Source: Paeniglutamicibacter sp. Y32M11 (lineage in GTDB: Bacteria > Actinomycetota > Actinomycetes > Actinomycetales > Micrococcaceae). From it: DNA of 64,000 nucleotides. Below are positions 56,753 through 64,000 of the stretch, piece after piece. The notes below the pieces were generated by a model. It was not told the DNA's origin and did not search any database. It was given only the letters and a program-made list of their open reading frames with translations. Each line of letters opens with the position of its first letter. Position 1 is the first letter of the stretch. Location: positions 806,001-870,000 of the forward strand of contig NZ_CP079107.1 in assembly GCF_019285735.1 (NCBI RefSeq), written 5' to 3'. The position numbers and the translations under genes were made by a program.

Positions 56753-57388
56753 TTAGAGCACTCCGAAGCCGGAGACCATTTCCGCTTTGCCCTCCGCCAA
56801 CCGGTAGGTCACCCCGATGACGGCGGTGCGTCCCTCTTCCACGGCGGTGGAAATGAGGCGTGACTGCTCGACCAGGCGGTGGGTGGTCTGCTGGACGTGC
56901 TCGACGACCGTGGTGTTCACGTCCTGAATACCATTGCGACGGGCGGTGATCACCGAGGGGGTGATGTGTTCAACGAGGTCGCGGATGAAGCCCGGGGGCA
57001 TGATTCCGCTTTCCACCGAATCGATGGTGGCGGTGACCGCGCCGCAGGAGTCGTGTCCCAGGACCACAATCAATGGCACGTGCAGCATGGCCACGGAGTA
57101 CTCCAGGGAGCCAAGTGCGGCGGAATCTATGACGTGTCCGGCGGTACGCACCACGAAGGCGTCACCCAGTCCGAGATCGAAGATGATCTCGGCGGCCAGT
57201 CGCGAATCCGAACAGCCAAAGATCACGGCAAAGGGATGCTGCTTATCCACGAGGAATTGACGTCGCAACGCGTCCTGGTTGGGGTGGTCGGAACTGCCCT
57301 CAACAAATCGGGAGTTGCCATCACGTAATTTCCGCCAAGCCTGAGCGGGAGTCAAATTCGGTTGTTCTTGCACGGTGGCTTCAGTCAT
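56753..57388 (-). CDS. Beta-class carbonic anhydrase
   Basis: Zinc enzyme for CO2/bicarbonate interconversion. The zinc ligands and Asp-Arg dyad are in IFGCSDSRLAAE (~56-67) and VLGHDSCGAV (~108-117). 211 residues. TAAGCT (minus strand, 57395-57400) followed by six A and then ATG at 57388 suggests leaderless transcription. It lies between fumarase and DUF4245, in the same orientation as both. Bicarbonate supply for carboxylases is the likely role. Confidence 0.93.
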   Translation of the reverse strand: MTEATVQEQPNLTPAQAWRKLRDGNSRFVEGSSDHPNQDALRRQFLVDKQHPFAVIFGCSDSRLAAEIIFDLGLGDAFVVRTAGHVIDSAALGSLEYSVAMLHVPLIVVLGHDSCGAVTATIDSVESGIMPPGFIRDLVEHITPSVITARRNGIQDVNTTVVEHVQQTTHRLVEQSRLISTAVEEGRTAVIGVTYRLAEGKAEMVSGFGVL

Positions 57389-57530
57389 TTTTTTAGCTTA
57401 GACGCAGTACCTGTTCCAGAACCGCAAATCGTCGTTTTCATGAAGTAATGTGCACGGCGAATTGTGGGGCGCGCCCAAAACGGATGAATGTGGGTAAGGT
57501 CTCACTTCTGCCCGGGGGCCGGGTCAGCTG

Positions 57531-58190
57531 CTACTTTTTGGGGATCTCTTGCTGGGCCAAGCGGGCCATCGAATCGAGGGTTTCTAGGCCGCTGTCGCTG
57601 CTGAAAACCAGGGTGGAATCGCCGATGGTGGAGATGAGCACCTGGGACTTGTCCTTGGTGCGAAGTTCCCAGTCGGTGCCATCCACGGTGTGGGTGCCTG
57701 CCGGAACGGCGTTTTCGGTGACGGTGGCCAGCCACGACGGGTTGGAATCGGCGGTCTGGCGAACCCAAACGAACTTCTCGTCCGATGTCACCACCCCGAA
57801 CTCCCAGTATTTGATGCCATCAACGTTTCCGGCAACCCAGCGGGCGAAGTTGACGTAGTCATCCGCGGGCAAGTTTGGAGCCCATGGGACGAAGTTGGCA
57901 TCCGCGGCCGCTTGTGAGGCGACATCCGCAACGTCAACCGGATCCCTGAAGGTCTCAGCCTTGTTGGCGGGGTTGATCAGGATGACCGGGATGGCCACGG
58001 CAACGGTGAGCAGCACCGAAATGATCATGCCCTTCAGGGTCTGGTTGGCTCGCTTGGACTGCGCAGCGGTTAATACCGGCTTGAAGTTCTGCTCCGGTTC
58101 CACGGATGCCGGAGCATCGGCGGGCGCGGAGGATGAAGCGGGCACGGCGGGTCCTTCGGGGTGTTCACTCACCCCTCCATTCTCGCGCAT
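57531..58190 (-). CDS. DUF4245-domain membrane protein
   Basis: Conserved actinobacterial protein of unknown function, divergent from glpX as in M. tuberculosis (Rv1100). 219 residues: Pro/Ala/Ser-rich N-terminus, one membrane helix (MIISVLLTVAVAIPVILI, ~54-71), then an outer domain with FVPWAPNLPADDYVNFARW (~99-117). The frame extends to 58241; ATG at 58190 is chosen, and GTG at 58172 with GGAGG very close upstream is an alternative. Confidence 0.82.
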   Translation of the reverse strand: MRENGGVSEHPEGPAVPASSSAPADAPASVEPEQNFKPVLTAAQSKRANQTLKGMIISVLLTVAVAIPVILINPANKAETFRDPVDVADVASQAAADANFVPWAPNLPADDYVNFARWVAGNVDGIKYWEFGVVTSDEKFVWVRQTADSNPSWLATVTENAVPAGTHTVDGTDWELRTKDKSQVLISTIGDSTLVFSSDSGLETLDSMARLAQQEIPKK

Positions 58191-58334
58191 TGCCCGCGCA
58201 GAATCTAAACGGGCACTACACCCGGGCCTCACGTCATACAACCCGGTGCCGAAAGGGGCTCACTGACCGGTCGATAGTATGATGGAAGGCGTTGGCCCCC
58301 GGCAAACGAACAGATCTCAAAGACGAGGAAGAAC

Positions 58335-59357
58335 GTGACTGAAGCCACGAATTTTGCCCACCTGTCCCCACGACTGTCTGTCAGCGACGCGGAACCCGAC
58401 CGCAACCTGGCCCTTGAGCTGGTGCGTGCCACCGAGGCCGCTGCCATAGCCTCAAGCCCCTGGGTCGGTTTCGGTGACAAGAACGCCGCTGACGGTGCAG
58501 CCGTTGACGCTATGCGCTCGCTGCTCTCCACCGTGTCCTTTAACGGCGTGGTTGTGATTGGCGAAGGCGAAAAAGACGAAGCCCCAATGTTGTTCAATGG
58601 CGAACACGTGGGCGACGGCAACGGCGCCGAATGCGACGTCGCTGTTGACCCGATCGACGGCACCCGACTTGCAGCCCTGGGCATCAACAATGCGCTCTCG
58701 GTTCTGGCGGTTGCCGACCGCGGTTCAATGTTTGATCCCTCCGCGGTGTTCTACATGGAGAAGCTGGTGACGGGCCCCGAGGCCGCCGACCTGGTGGACC
58801 TGCGCCTGCCGGTCAAGCAGAACTTGCACCTGATTGCCAAGGCCAAGGGCAAGAAGATTTCCCAGATCACCGTCTGCATCCTTGACCGTCCGCGTCACGC
58901 TGGCCTTGTTGAGGAGATCCGTGCCGCGGGTGCTCGCACCAAGTTCATCATGGACGGCGACGTTGCAGGGGCCATTGCGGCAACCCGCGAGGGCACCGGC
59001 GTGGACGCCTTGATGGGCATCGGCGGCACCCCGGAGGGTATCGTCACTGCTTGTGCCATCAAGTCCCTCGGTGGTGTCATCCAGGGTCGCCTGTGGCCGA
59101 CCGACGATGACGAGAGGCAGAAGGCCATCGACGCCGGTCACGACCTGGACCGCGTCTTGACCACCAATGACCTGGTCACAAGCGATAACTGCTACTTCGC
59201 AGCCACCGGCATCACCGATGGTGATCTCTTGCGCGGAGTGCGTTACAAGAACGGCCGCATCCAGACGCAGTCCATCGTTATGCGCTCGAAGTCCGGCACC
59301 ATCCGTTTTGTTGAGGGCGAGCACCAGTCCGATAAGTGGGAAGCCTACACCCGCTAA
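58335..59357 (+). CDS. glpX: Class II fructose-1,6-bisphosphatase
   Basis: Gluconeogenic phosphatase. 340 residues. Metal and substrate motifs: [16 protein letters not shown] (~75-90), [15 protein letters not shown] (~103-117) and [17 protein letters not shown] (~233). GTG at 58335 has GAGGAAG 5 nt upstream. In actinobacteria this is the main FBPase. A strong terminator shared with manA follows. Confidence 0.95.
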   Translation: MTEATNFAHLSPRLSVSDAEPDRNLALELVRATEAAAIASSPWVGFGDKNAADGAAVDAMRSLLSTVSFNGVVVIGEGEKDEAPMLFNGEHVGDGNGAECDVAVDPIDGTRLAALGINNALSVLAVADRGSMFDPSAVFYMEKLVTGPEAADLVDLRLPVKQNLHLIAKAKGKKISQITVCILDRPRHAGLVEEIRAAGARTKFIMDGDVAGAIAATREGTGVDALMGIGGTPEGIVTACAIKSLGGVIQGRLWPTDDDERQKAIDAGHDLDRVLTTNDLVTSDNCYFAATGITDGDLLRGVRYKNGRIQTQSIVMRSKSGTIRFVEGEHQSDKWEAYTR

Positions 59358-59386
59358 GAAGCACCTTGTGAAATAGCGTTTTAAAG

Positions 59387-59432
59387 ACAGCCGGGCCCGG
59401 CGGGAAGTGATTCCCGCCGGGCCCGGCTGTCT
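59387..59432. terminator. Bidirectional terminator between glpX and manA
   Basis: Perfect 21-bp stem, 59387-59407 with 59412-59432, GTGA loop. Outer arms GACAGCCGGGCCCGGC / GCCGGGCCCGGCTGTC. It sits 30 nt past glpX and 16 nt past manA. Confidence 0.88.
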
Positions 59433-59447
59433 TTGTGTCTGGTGGTG

Positions 59448-60698
59448 CTAGGTCAGCGGCTGCGGGGTCACGGCAAAGGCGCGACCCGAGGTCGTCGCAC
59501 TGCGCCTGGCCACGGCGGGGCATTCGTTGGCACCAATGAACAACGAATCACCGCGACGCAATAGCTCATCCCCGTAGGGAGTATCGATCAACAGCTCACC
59601 CTCGGTGCACAGAATGATCACCGGTCCGTTGGCCGCCACGGCCACGTCCCCGTCACCCATGGATGTTGAATCGCTCGCTGGCTGAAGCTCAAGGTGCTGG
59701 AGCTGGAACTCCGCGAAGGGCGGGACGAAGAGTTGCTGCCCGTACTCGGTTTCCGTGGCATCAAGCAGTGGCACGCCCAGCGCGCGGAATTCGGTGATGC
59801 GCAGTAACTCGTCCACGTCGATGTGCTTGGGCGTCAGTCCGCCGCGCAACACGTTGTCCGAATTGGCCATCACCTCAACGCCAAGCCCGCGCAGGTAGGC
59901 GTGCATATTCCCGGCGTCCAGGTACATCGCCTGTCCGGGTTTCAGCTCCACCAGATTCAACAGCAGCGAGACCAGGACTCCGGCGTCTCCGGGATAGTGG
60001 CCATTGATCCCCGGCAGTTCCGCCAGGGCACCATGTTCGCCCAGCGCTGGGCTAGCCTCGATGGCTGCCACTGCAGCGATCACCGTGGGCCTCAGCTCCG
60101 CGGAACCGCTGAGTAGATAAGCGCAGCTTGAGCTCAGTGCGGCGGCCTCATCGGGATTCCCTAGCAGTGTGACGATCTTGAGGCAGGCCGTTGCGCCCGG
60201 CTCATCAAGGACCTCGGCCAGTGTGCTGAAGAGCGCCGCCGACTCGGCGGGCGGGCGGAAACCACTCAGTGCGGTGAACGGAGTTAGTGCATAGATCATC
60301 TCCGGCTTGTGTGAGCCGTCCTTGTAATTGCGCCGGGGGGAATCGAGGGCGGGACCTGTGAGGTTTTCCGCGGCAAAGCCCTCGGTAGCCTGCGCCGCGG
60401 AGGGGTGAACCTGAATGGATAGCGGTTTGGCCGCTGCCAGCACCTTCATCAAAAAAGGTAGCCGGCCGTAGGCAGCGTTCACCTCGGTGCCCAGCAGGGC
60501 ATCGGGGGTAGCGGTGATCAACTGATCTAGTCCGGTATTTCCTTGGCCGGGAACCTCGGCCAGCGACGGTGCCGAGGGATGGGCGCCGAGCCACATCTCA
60601 GCCTCCGGGAGCCCGCTGGGTGAGGTGCCCAGCAAGTCAGAAATGGCGCCGGAGGAACCCCAGGCATAGTCACGGATGGTGTTTCTCAGGCGATGCAT
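59448..60698 (-). CDS. manA: Mannose-6-phosphate isomerase, class I
   Basis: Zinc isomerase linking fructose-6-P to mannose-6-P, the entry to GDP-mannose (see manC at 10.4 kb). 416 residues. Zinc ligands: LSIQVHPSAAQA (~93-104, Gln and His), KPEMIYAL (Glu, ~134) and DAGNMHAYL (His, ~265), followed by EVMANSDNVLRGGLTPKHID with the catalytic-site Arg. The frame extends to 60815, but the domain begins at ATG 60698 (MHRLRNTIRDYAWGS) with AAAGGA upstream. It follows the LCP gene on the same strand, 55 nt apart. Confidence 0.93.
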   Translation of the reverse strand: MHRLRNTIRDYAWGSSGAISDLLGTSPSGLPEAEMWLGAHPSAPSLAEVPGQGNTGLDQLITATPDALLGTEVNAAYGRLPFLMKVLAAAKPLSIQVHPSAAQATEGFAAENLTGPALDSPRRNYKDGSHKPEMIYALTPFTALSGFRPPAESAALFSTLAEVLDEPGATACLKIVTLLGNPDEAAALSSSCAYLLSGSAELRPTVIAAVAAIEASPALGEHGALAELPGINGHYPGDAGVLVSLLLNLVELKPGQAMYLDAGNMHAYLRGLGVEVMANSDNVLRGGLTPKHIDVDELLRITEFRALGVPLLDATETEYGQQLFVPPFAEFQLQHLELQPASDSTSMGDGDVAVAANGPVIILCTEGELLIDTPYGDELLRRGDSLFIGANECPAVARRSATTSGRAFAVTPQPLT

Positions 60699-60753
60699 GA
60701 TGGTCCTTTGAACTAGCTGTGGGGGCGATGTGCCGACCCGCAGGAAAGCGGGG

Positions 60754-62370
60754 TTAAGGCACCGAGCAATCGTTGTTGTTGACAGCAATTTCACCGAGTA
60801 GGTCGGTACGGCCAATTTGTTCGAGCGTGACCAGATATTCCTCGCTCAACGCCGAACCATCGGGCTGGGCGGTGGGCGAATCGGTGGGTTCTTCCACGAT
60901 TTTGTCCGGTTCGGTGTTTCGCCCGGTGTCCGAGGTGCTGGACGTGGGGGCACTCGACGCGGAGGAAGCGGCCGAGGCCTTGGCGGACTTGCTGCTCGGG
61001 GCGGCGGTGGTGCCCGATTCCTCGGCAATGAGTGACTGGATGCGGGTATGGATCTTGTCGAAGTCGGGGTAGGTGGAGAACTTATCCGCCGCCGAACCGA
61101 AGTCCGGGGCTCCCAGGGTTAACCGTTCAAACGGGGTCTCGCGCGCCTTGTTGGCTAGGTTCAGGAAGGAACCGAGCTGCTGCTGCGGAATATCGGTACG
61201 CACCAGCTCCTCTCCGGCATCCATGATGTCGGTAAAGCGAGTGAGCAGCGTCTGCGGGCTGAACTGTTTGATCATGGCCTGCTGCAGGCATTGCTGACGG
61301 GCGATGCGGTGGTAATCGGTGGTGAAGTCGCGCGAGCGGGCGAACCATAGGGCCTGCTTGCCGGTAAAGGTGTGCACGCCGGGGGAGAACCAGTGGGTGT
61401 TCACCGAGGAGTTGGGCCAGGCCTTGCCGTTGTACGGGACCCAACCGCCGGAATCGACGGTGACCCCGCCCATGGCGTTGATGAATCCGGCGAATCCGGC
61501 CATGTCGATCATCACGTAGCCCTGGACCTTGAGTCCGGTGCTGCCCTCAATGGCGTCCATGGTGGCCTCGGCCCCCGGGTCGGCCGAGTTGGGGTAGAGC
61601 TCCGCGTGGTTATCGGTGGTATCGCGGTAGATCGCGTTGAAGAGGCATTCATCGCCGCAATCAAATCCATTGGGGTAGACCTCACGCAGGGGCGAATCGT
61701 CAGAGAATCGCGCGTTCTGCATGTTGCGTGGAATGGAGATCAAGAGCGACTTGCCGGTTTTGGCATCCACGGAAATCAACGACATCGAGTCCGTGCGGAT
61801 GCCCTCCCGGTTAGCGCCCGAGTCGGCGCCAAACACGGCAATGTTGTAGCGCCCATCTACGGCCTTAATGGCGGGCCCGGAGGAGAAGACATTGGAAATG
61901 GTCTCCCGGCCCTTGTTCATCACAAACGCGCCGTAGCTCATCGACCCGGTGATCCCCAATGCCAGCACCAGTAAGGTGGCGGTGAGCCCAATGCGGGCTC
62001 CGGGGGCCAAATACTTGGGCCGGATGATGGCCAAGGTATTGAGGAACATCAGCAGCCACCCGGCTGCTAAGACGATCAGTGCCACGGTGGTAGCCAATTG
62101 CACCCATGGTTGGGCAAAAATGTTCAGCAGCCAATCGCGCTTTAACAGCGCGGTGAGCAGGATCGCGATGAGCAGGCCCCAGCACACCATGGTGACGCGC
62201 ATGACGAATCCGCCCAGCGCTCGTTGTCCCGCAACCCACTGGGCGCTTCCGGGGAAGAATGTGGTCAGCAGCAGCAAGAACAGTGCGCGTTTGGTGCGTA
62301 CTGGTGCCGTTGCGGATTCGGGATCCGGGAGCAGGTTAGTGGTGCCCTTCGGGCGGTGCGGTTCACTCAT
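60754..62370 (-). CDS. LytR-CpsA-Psr (LCP) family cell-wall ligase with multi-helix N-terminus
   Basis: LCP enzymes transfer glycan polymers from lipid carriers to the cell wall. 538 residues. About four hydrophobic helices occupy residues ~30-150, more than the single helix of classical LCP proteins. The LCP domain follows: YNIAVFGADSGANREGIRTD (~174-193), SISVDAKTGKSLLISIPRN-type core and ALWFARSRDFTTDYHRIARQ (~339-358), which contains the Arg/Asp active-site set. The C-terminal ~90 residues are Ser/Ala/Thr-rich. It starts 8 nt after purE, so is in the purKE transcript. Confidence 0.9.
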   Translation of the reverse strand: MSEPHRPKGTTNLLPDPESATAPVRTKRALFLLLLTTFFPGSAQWVAGQRALGGFVMRVTMVCWGLLIAILLTALLKRDWLLNIFAQPWVQLATTVALIVLAAGWLLMFLNTLAIIRPKYLAPGARIGLTATLLVLALGITGSMSYGAFVMNKGRETISNVFSSGPAIKAVDGRYNIAVFGADSGANREGIRTDSMSLISVDAKTGKSLLISIPRNMQNARFSDDSPLREVYPNGFDCGDECLFNAIYRDTTDNHAELYPNSADPGAEATMDAIEGSTGLKVQGYVMIDMAGFAGFINAMGGVTVDSGGWVPYNGKAWPNSSVNTHWFSPGVHTFTGKQALWFARSRDFTTDYHRIARQQCLQQAMIKQFSPQTLLTRFTDIMDAGEELVRTDIPQQQLGSFLNLANKARETPFERLTLGAPDFGSAADKFSTYPDFDKIHTRIQSLIAEESGTTAAPSSKSAKASAASSASSAPTSSTSDTGRNTEPDKIVEEPTDSPTAQPDGSALSEEYLVTLEQIGRTDLLGEIAVNNNDCSVP

Positions 62371-62378
62371 TGAGGTCC

Positions 62379-62912
62379 TTAGTTACCGGTGAATTCGGAG
62401 GCGGCTGCCGCACGCAGTACTGCGCCCTTGTCCGAGGCGACGGTGCGAAGGGACGCTGCGAAGTCGATGAGCTGGCTGCGCAGTTTTGCGGCCAGCTCAT
62501 CGGTGCCGGTGGCCAGGATACGCACGGCCAACAGGCCGGCGTTGCGAGCCCCACCGATCGAAACGGTGGCGACGGGGACACCCGCTGGCATCTGAACGAT
62601 GGAAAGTAGTGAGTCCATGCCGTCAAGAGTCTTCAGGGGCACGGGGACGCCGATGACGGGCAACGGGGTGACGGAGGCGAGCATGCCCGGAAGGTGGGCT
62701 GCTCCGCCGGCGCCGGCAATGATCACGCGGATGCCGCGGTCGTGGGCGGCCTTGCCATAGGCGATCATGTCTTCGGGCATGCGGTGCGCCGAGACGACGT
62801 CTGCCTCGAAGGGAATGGAAAATTCGCTCAGTGCCTCGGCGGCCAGTCGCATGACGGGCCAATCCGAGTCGGAGCCCATAACCAGAGAAACCAGGGGTGC
62901 GGGGGTGCTCAA
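62379..62912 (-). CDS. purE: N5-carboxyaminoimidazole ribonucleotide mutase
   Basis: Purine synthesis: N5-CAIR to CAIR. 177 residues. Signature [11 protein letters not shown] (~11-21), [16 protein letters not shown] (~41-56) with the catalytic His, and [16 protein letters not shown] (~64-79). The start is TTG at 62912, overlapping the purK stop (TTGA, 4 nt), an example of strong coupling replacing a good start codon. Confidence 0.95.
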   Translation of the reverse strand: MSTPAPLVSLVMGSDSDWPVMRLAAEALSEFSIPFEADVVSAHRMPEDMIAYGKAAHDRGIRVIIAGAGGAAHLPGMLASVTPLPVIGVPVPLKTLDGMDSLLSIVQMPAGVPVATVSIGGARNAGLLAVRILATGTDELAAKLRSQLIDFAASLRTVASDKGAVLRAAAASEFTGN

Positions 62913-64000
62913 GATGTCAGTCCTTCGGAGATGGTGGTGGCCGGAGCGCCGTCGCGGATGATCGAGGCCACGGTGCTGGCGCGGGCACGCAGTGAGTCAA
63001 CCGACTCGCCGGGCTCGGAGACCACATTGACGTGGCCGATTTTGCGGCCCGGGCGTACGGACTTGCCATAGACATGGACCTTTACGCGCGGTTCGGCGGC
63101 CAGCGCCGCAGCGAAGGCGCTGAAGAGGTTTTGATTGGCCCCGCCGAGGTAGTTTTTCATCACGGTGGTCTCGGCCAGCGCGTCGGTGGCACCCAACGGC
63201 AGGTCTAGGACCGCGCGGAGGTGCTGTTCGAACTGGCTGGTGATGGAACCATTCATGGTCCAGTGCCCGGTGTTGTGCGGGCGCATGGCAAGTTCGTTGA
63301 TGACAAATCCTGCGCCGTGGCCCGGGGTTTCAAAGAGTTCGGCTGCCATCACGCCGGTGACCCCGAAGGCCTCCGCGATCTGCAAGGCAGCTAACCGTGC
63401 GGCGGCGGCAACGTCTTCGGAGAGCTCCTTGGCCGGGGCGATGACCTCGTCGCAGACGCCATCAACCTGGATGGTGTGCACCACGTCCCATCCCTTGGCT
63501 TCACCGCTGGGGGTGCGGGCCACCAGGGCGGAAAGCTCGCGAGTGAAATCGACCTTGTCCTCGGCCAAGAGTGAGCCATTAACAAACCAGTCGGCGGCGG
63601 CGCGGGCGTCATCGGGACTATCGATCATGCGCACCCCCTTGCCGTCATAGCCGCCACGCGGGGTCTTGAGCACGATCGGCCAGCCGATCTTCTCGCCAAA
63701 GGCCAGCAGCTCCGCCACGTCGTGCACCTCGGCCCAGGCCGGGTTGGGCAGTCCGAGTTCGGCAATTGCTCTGCGCATCACCAGCTTGTCCTGAGCATGG
63801 ATCAAGGCCGCTGGGCGCGGCTGTACATTCACACCCTCGGAAATTAGTGTCTGCAGGTGGGCGTTGGGGACATGCTCGTGGTCAAAGGTGAGCACGTCGA
63901 GGCCGCGTGCGAATTCACGCAGGGCCGTCAAATCCGTATAGTCGCCTACGGGCGCAGTGGCAACACTGCGCGCTGCAGAGACATCCGGGCCCTCGGCCAG
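62909..64000 (-). CDS. purK: N5-carboxyaminoimidazole ribonucleotide synthetase, N-terminus cut by window edge
   Basis: ATP-grasp enzyme joining bicarbonate to AIR; partner of PurE. 363 residues are visible and the frame enters from the right edge. LTFDHEHVP lies early; the ATP-grasp lid is [16 protein letters not shown] and the metal/ADP site is [18 protein letters not shown], followed by [15 protein letters not shown]. Only the extreme N-terminus (nucleotide-fold Gly loop) is missing. The beta-class carbonic anhydrase at 57 kb could supply its bicarbonate, a loose link. Confidence 0.95.
   Translation of the reverse strand: MAEGPDVSAARSVATAPVGDYTDLTALREFARGLDVLTFDHEHVPNAHLQTLISEGVNVQPRPAALIHAQDKLVMRRAIAELGLPNPAWAEVHDVAELLAFGEKIGWPIVLKTPRGGYDGKGVRMIDSPDDARAAADWFVNGSLLAEDKVDFTRELSALVARTPSGEAKGWDVVHTIQVDGVCDEVIAPAKELSEDVAAAARLAALQIAEAFGVTGVMAAELFETPGHGAGFVINELAMRPHNTGHWTMNGSITSQFEQHLRAVLDLPLGATDALAETTVMKNYLGGANQNLFSAFAAALAAEPRVKVHVYGKSVRPGRKIGHVNVVSEPGESVDSLRARASTVASIIRDGAPATTISEGLTS

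Overview
The window is a stretch of high-GC actinobacterial chromosome. It most likely comes from the Micrococcaceae (Arthrobacter, Glutamicibacter or Paeniglutamicibacter type). The evidence is mycothiol S-conjugate amidase (mca), an Arthrobacter-globiformis-like choline oxidase, succinate dehydrogenase in the order sdhCDAB, and two blocks whose gene order I recall from Mycobacterium tuberculosis: mazG-eno-divIC-DUF501-ppx, and greA-DUF4307-mca-small protein-thioredoxin-domain protein-hemolysin III-uppS, then phoH2, fum, DUF4245 and glpX. Both edges cut genes: a sensor histidine kinase on the left and purK on the right. I see no prophage, insertion sequence, CRISPR array or rRNA. The only RNA gene recognised is a tRNA-Leu(UAA).

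Layout. 0-6.5 kb: histidine kinase, GAP-family membrane protein, exonuclease III, trpS, a 2'-5' RNA ligase-like protein and a YihY/BrkB membrane protein. 6.6-10.2 kb: sdhCDAB on the minus strand. 10.4-18.5 kb: mannose-1-phosphate guanylyltransferase, then a choline-to-betaine operon (BCCT transporter, betaine-aldehyde dehydrogenase, choline oxidase), then an M20 amidohydrolase. 18.5-28.1 kb: nucleoside uptake and salvage (BMP lipoprotein, ABC ATPase, two permeases, cytidine deaminase, thymidine phosphorylase, a DedA protein, adenosine deaminase). 28.3-36.2 kb: mazG, eno, divIC, DUF501, ppx, a membrane-anchored subtilase and type II NADH dehydrogenase. 36.4-41 kb: tRNA-Leu, a small lipoprotein, Bax-inhibitor-like and AI-2E-family membrane proteins, threonine ammonia-lyase. 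41.2-50.4 kb: greA, DUF4307, mca, small membrane protein, thioredoxin-domain protein, an inserted secreted protein, hemolysin III, uppS, PIN-PhoH. 50.4-57.4 kb: an uncharacterised protein, a frameshifted-looking prepilin peptidase, a Nudix hydrolase, a TetR-MFS efflux operon, fumarase and carbonic anhydrase. 57.5-64 kb: DUF4245, glpX, manA, an LCP cell-wall ligase, purE and purK.

How the genes fit together. Choline taken up by the BCCT carrier would be oxidised by CodA to betaine aldehyde and then glycine betaine, with BetB as second enzyme; this is osmoprotection or choline catabolism. The BMP/ABC system would import nucleosides that Cdd, DeoA and Add then break down or salvage. ManC and ManA are the two ends of the mannose-6-P / GDP-mannose route for glycan synthesis, next to an LCP protein that attaches glycans to the wall. 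Sdh, fumarase, enolase, GlpX and Ndh are central metabolism and respiration.

Most of the window is ordinary core genome and I did not find an obviously new multi-gene system. The points most worth a second look are: a set of genes that appear leaderless (a TANNNT -10 hexamer 6-8 nt before the start codon); several strong RNA structures, including a three-way junction after manC and a switch-like structure before greA; a probable one-base frameshift in a G6 tract of the prepilin peptidase; and an accessory secreted repeat protein that interrupts an otherwise conserved block.
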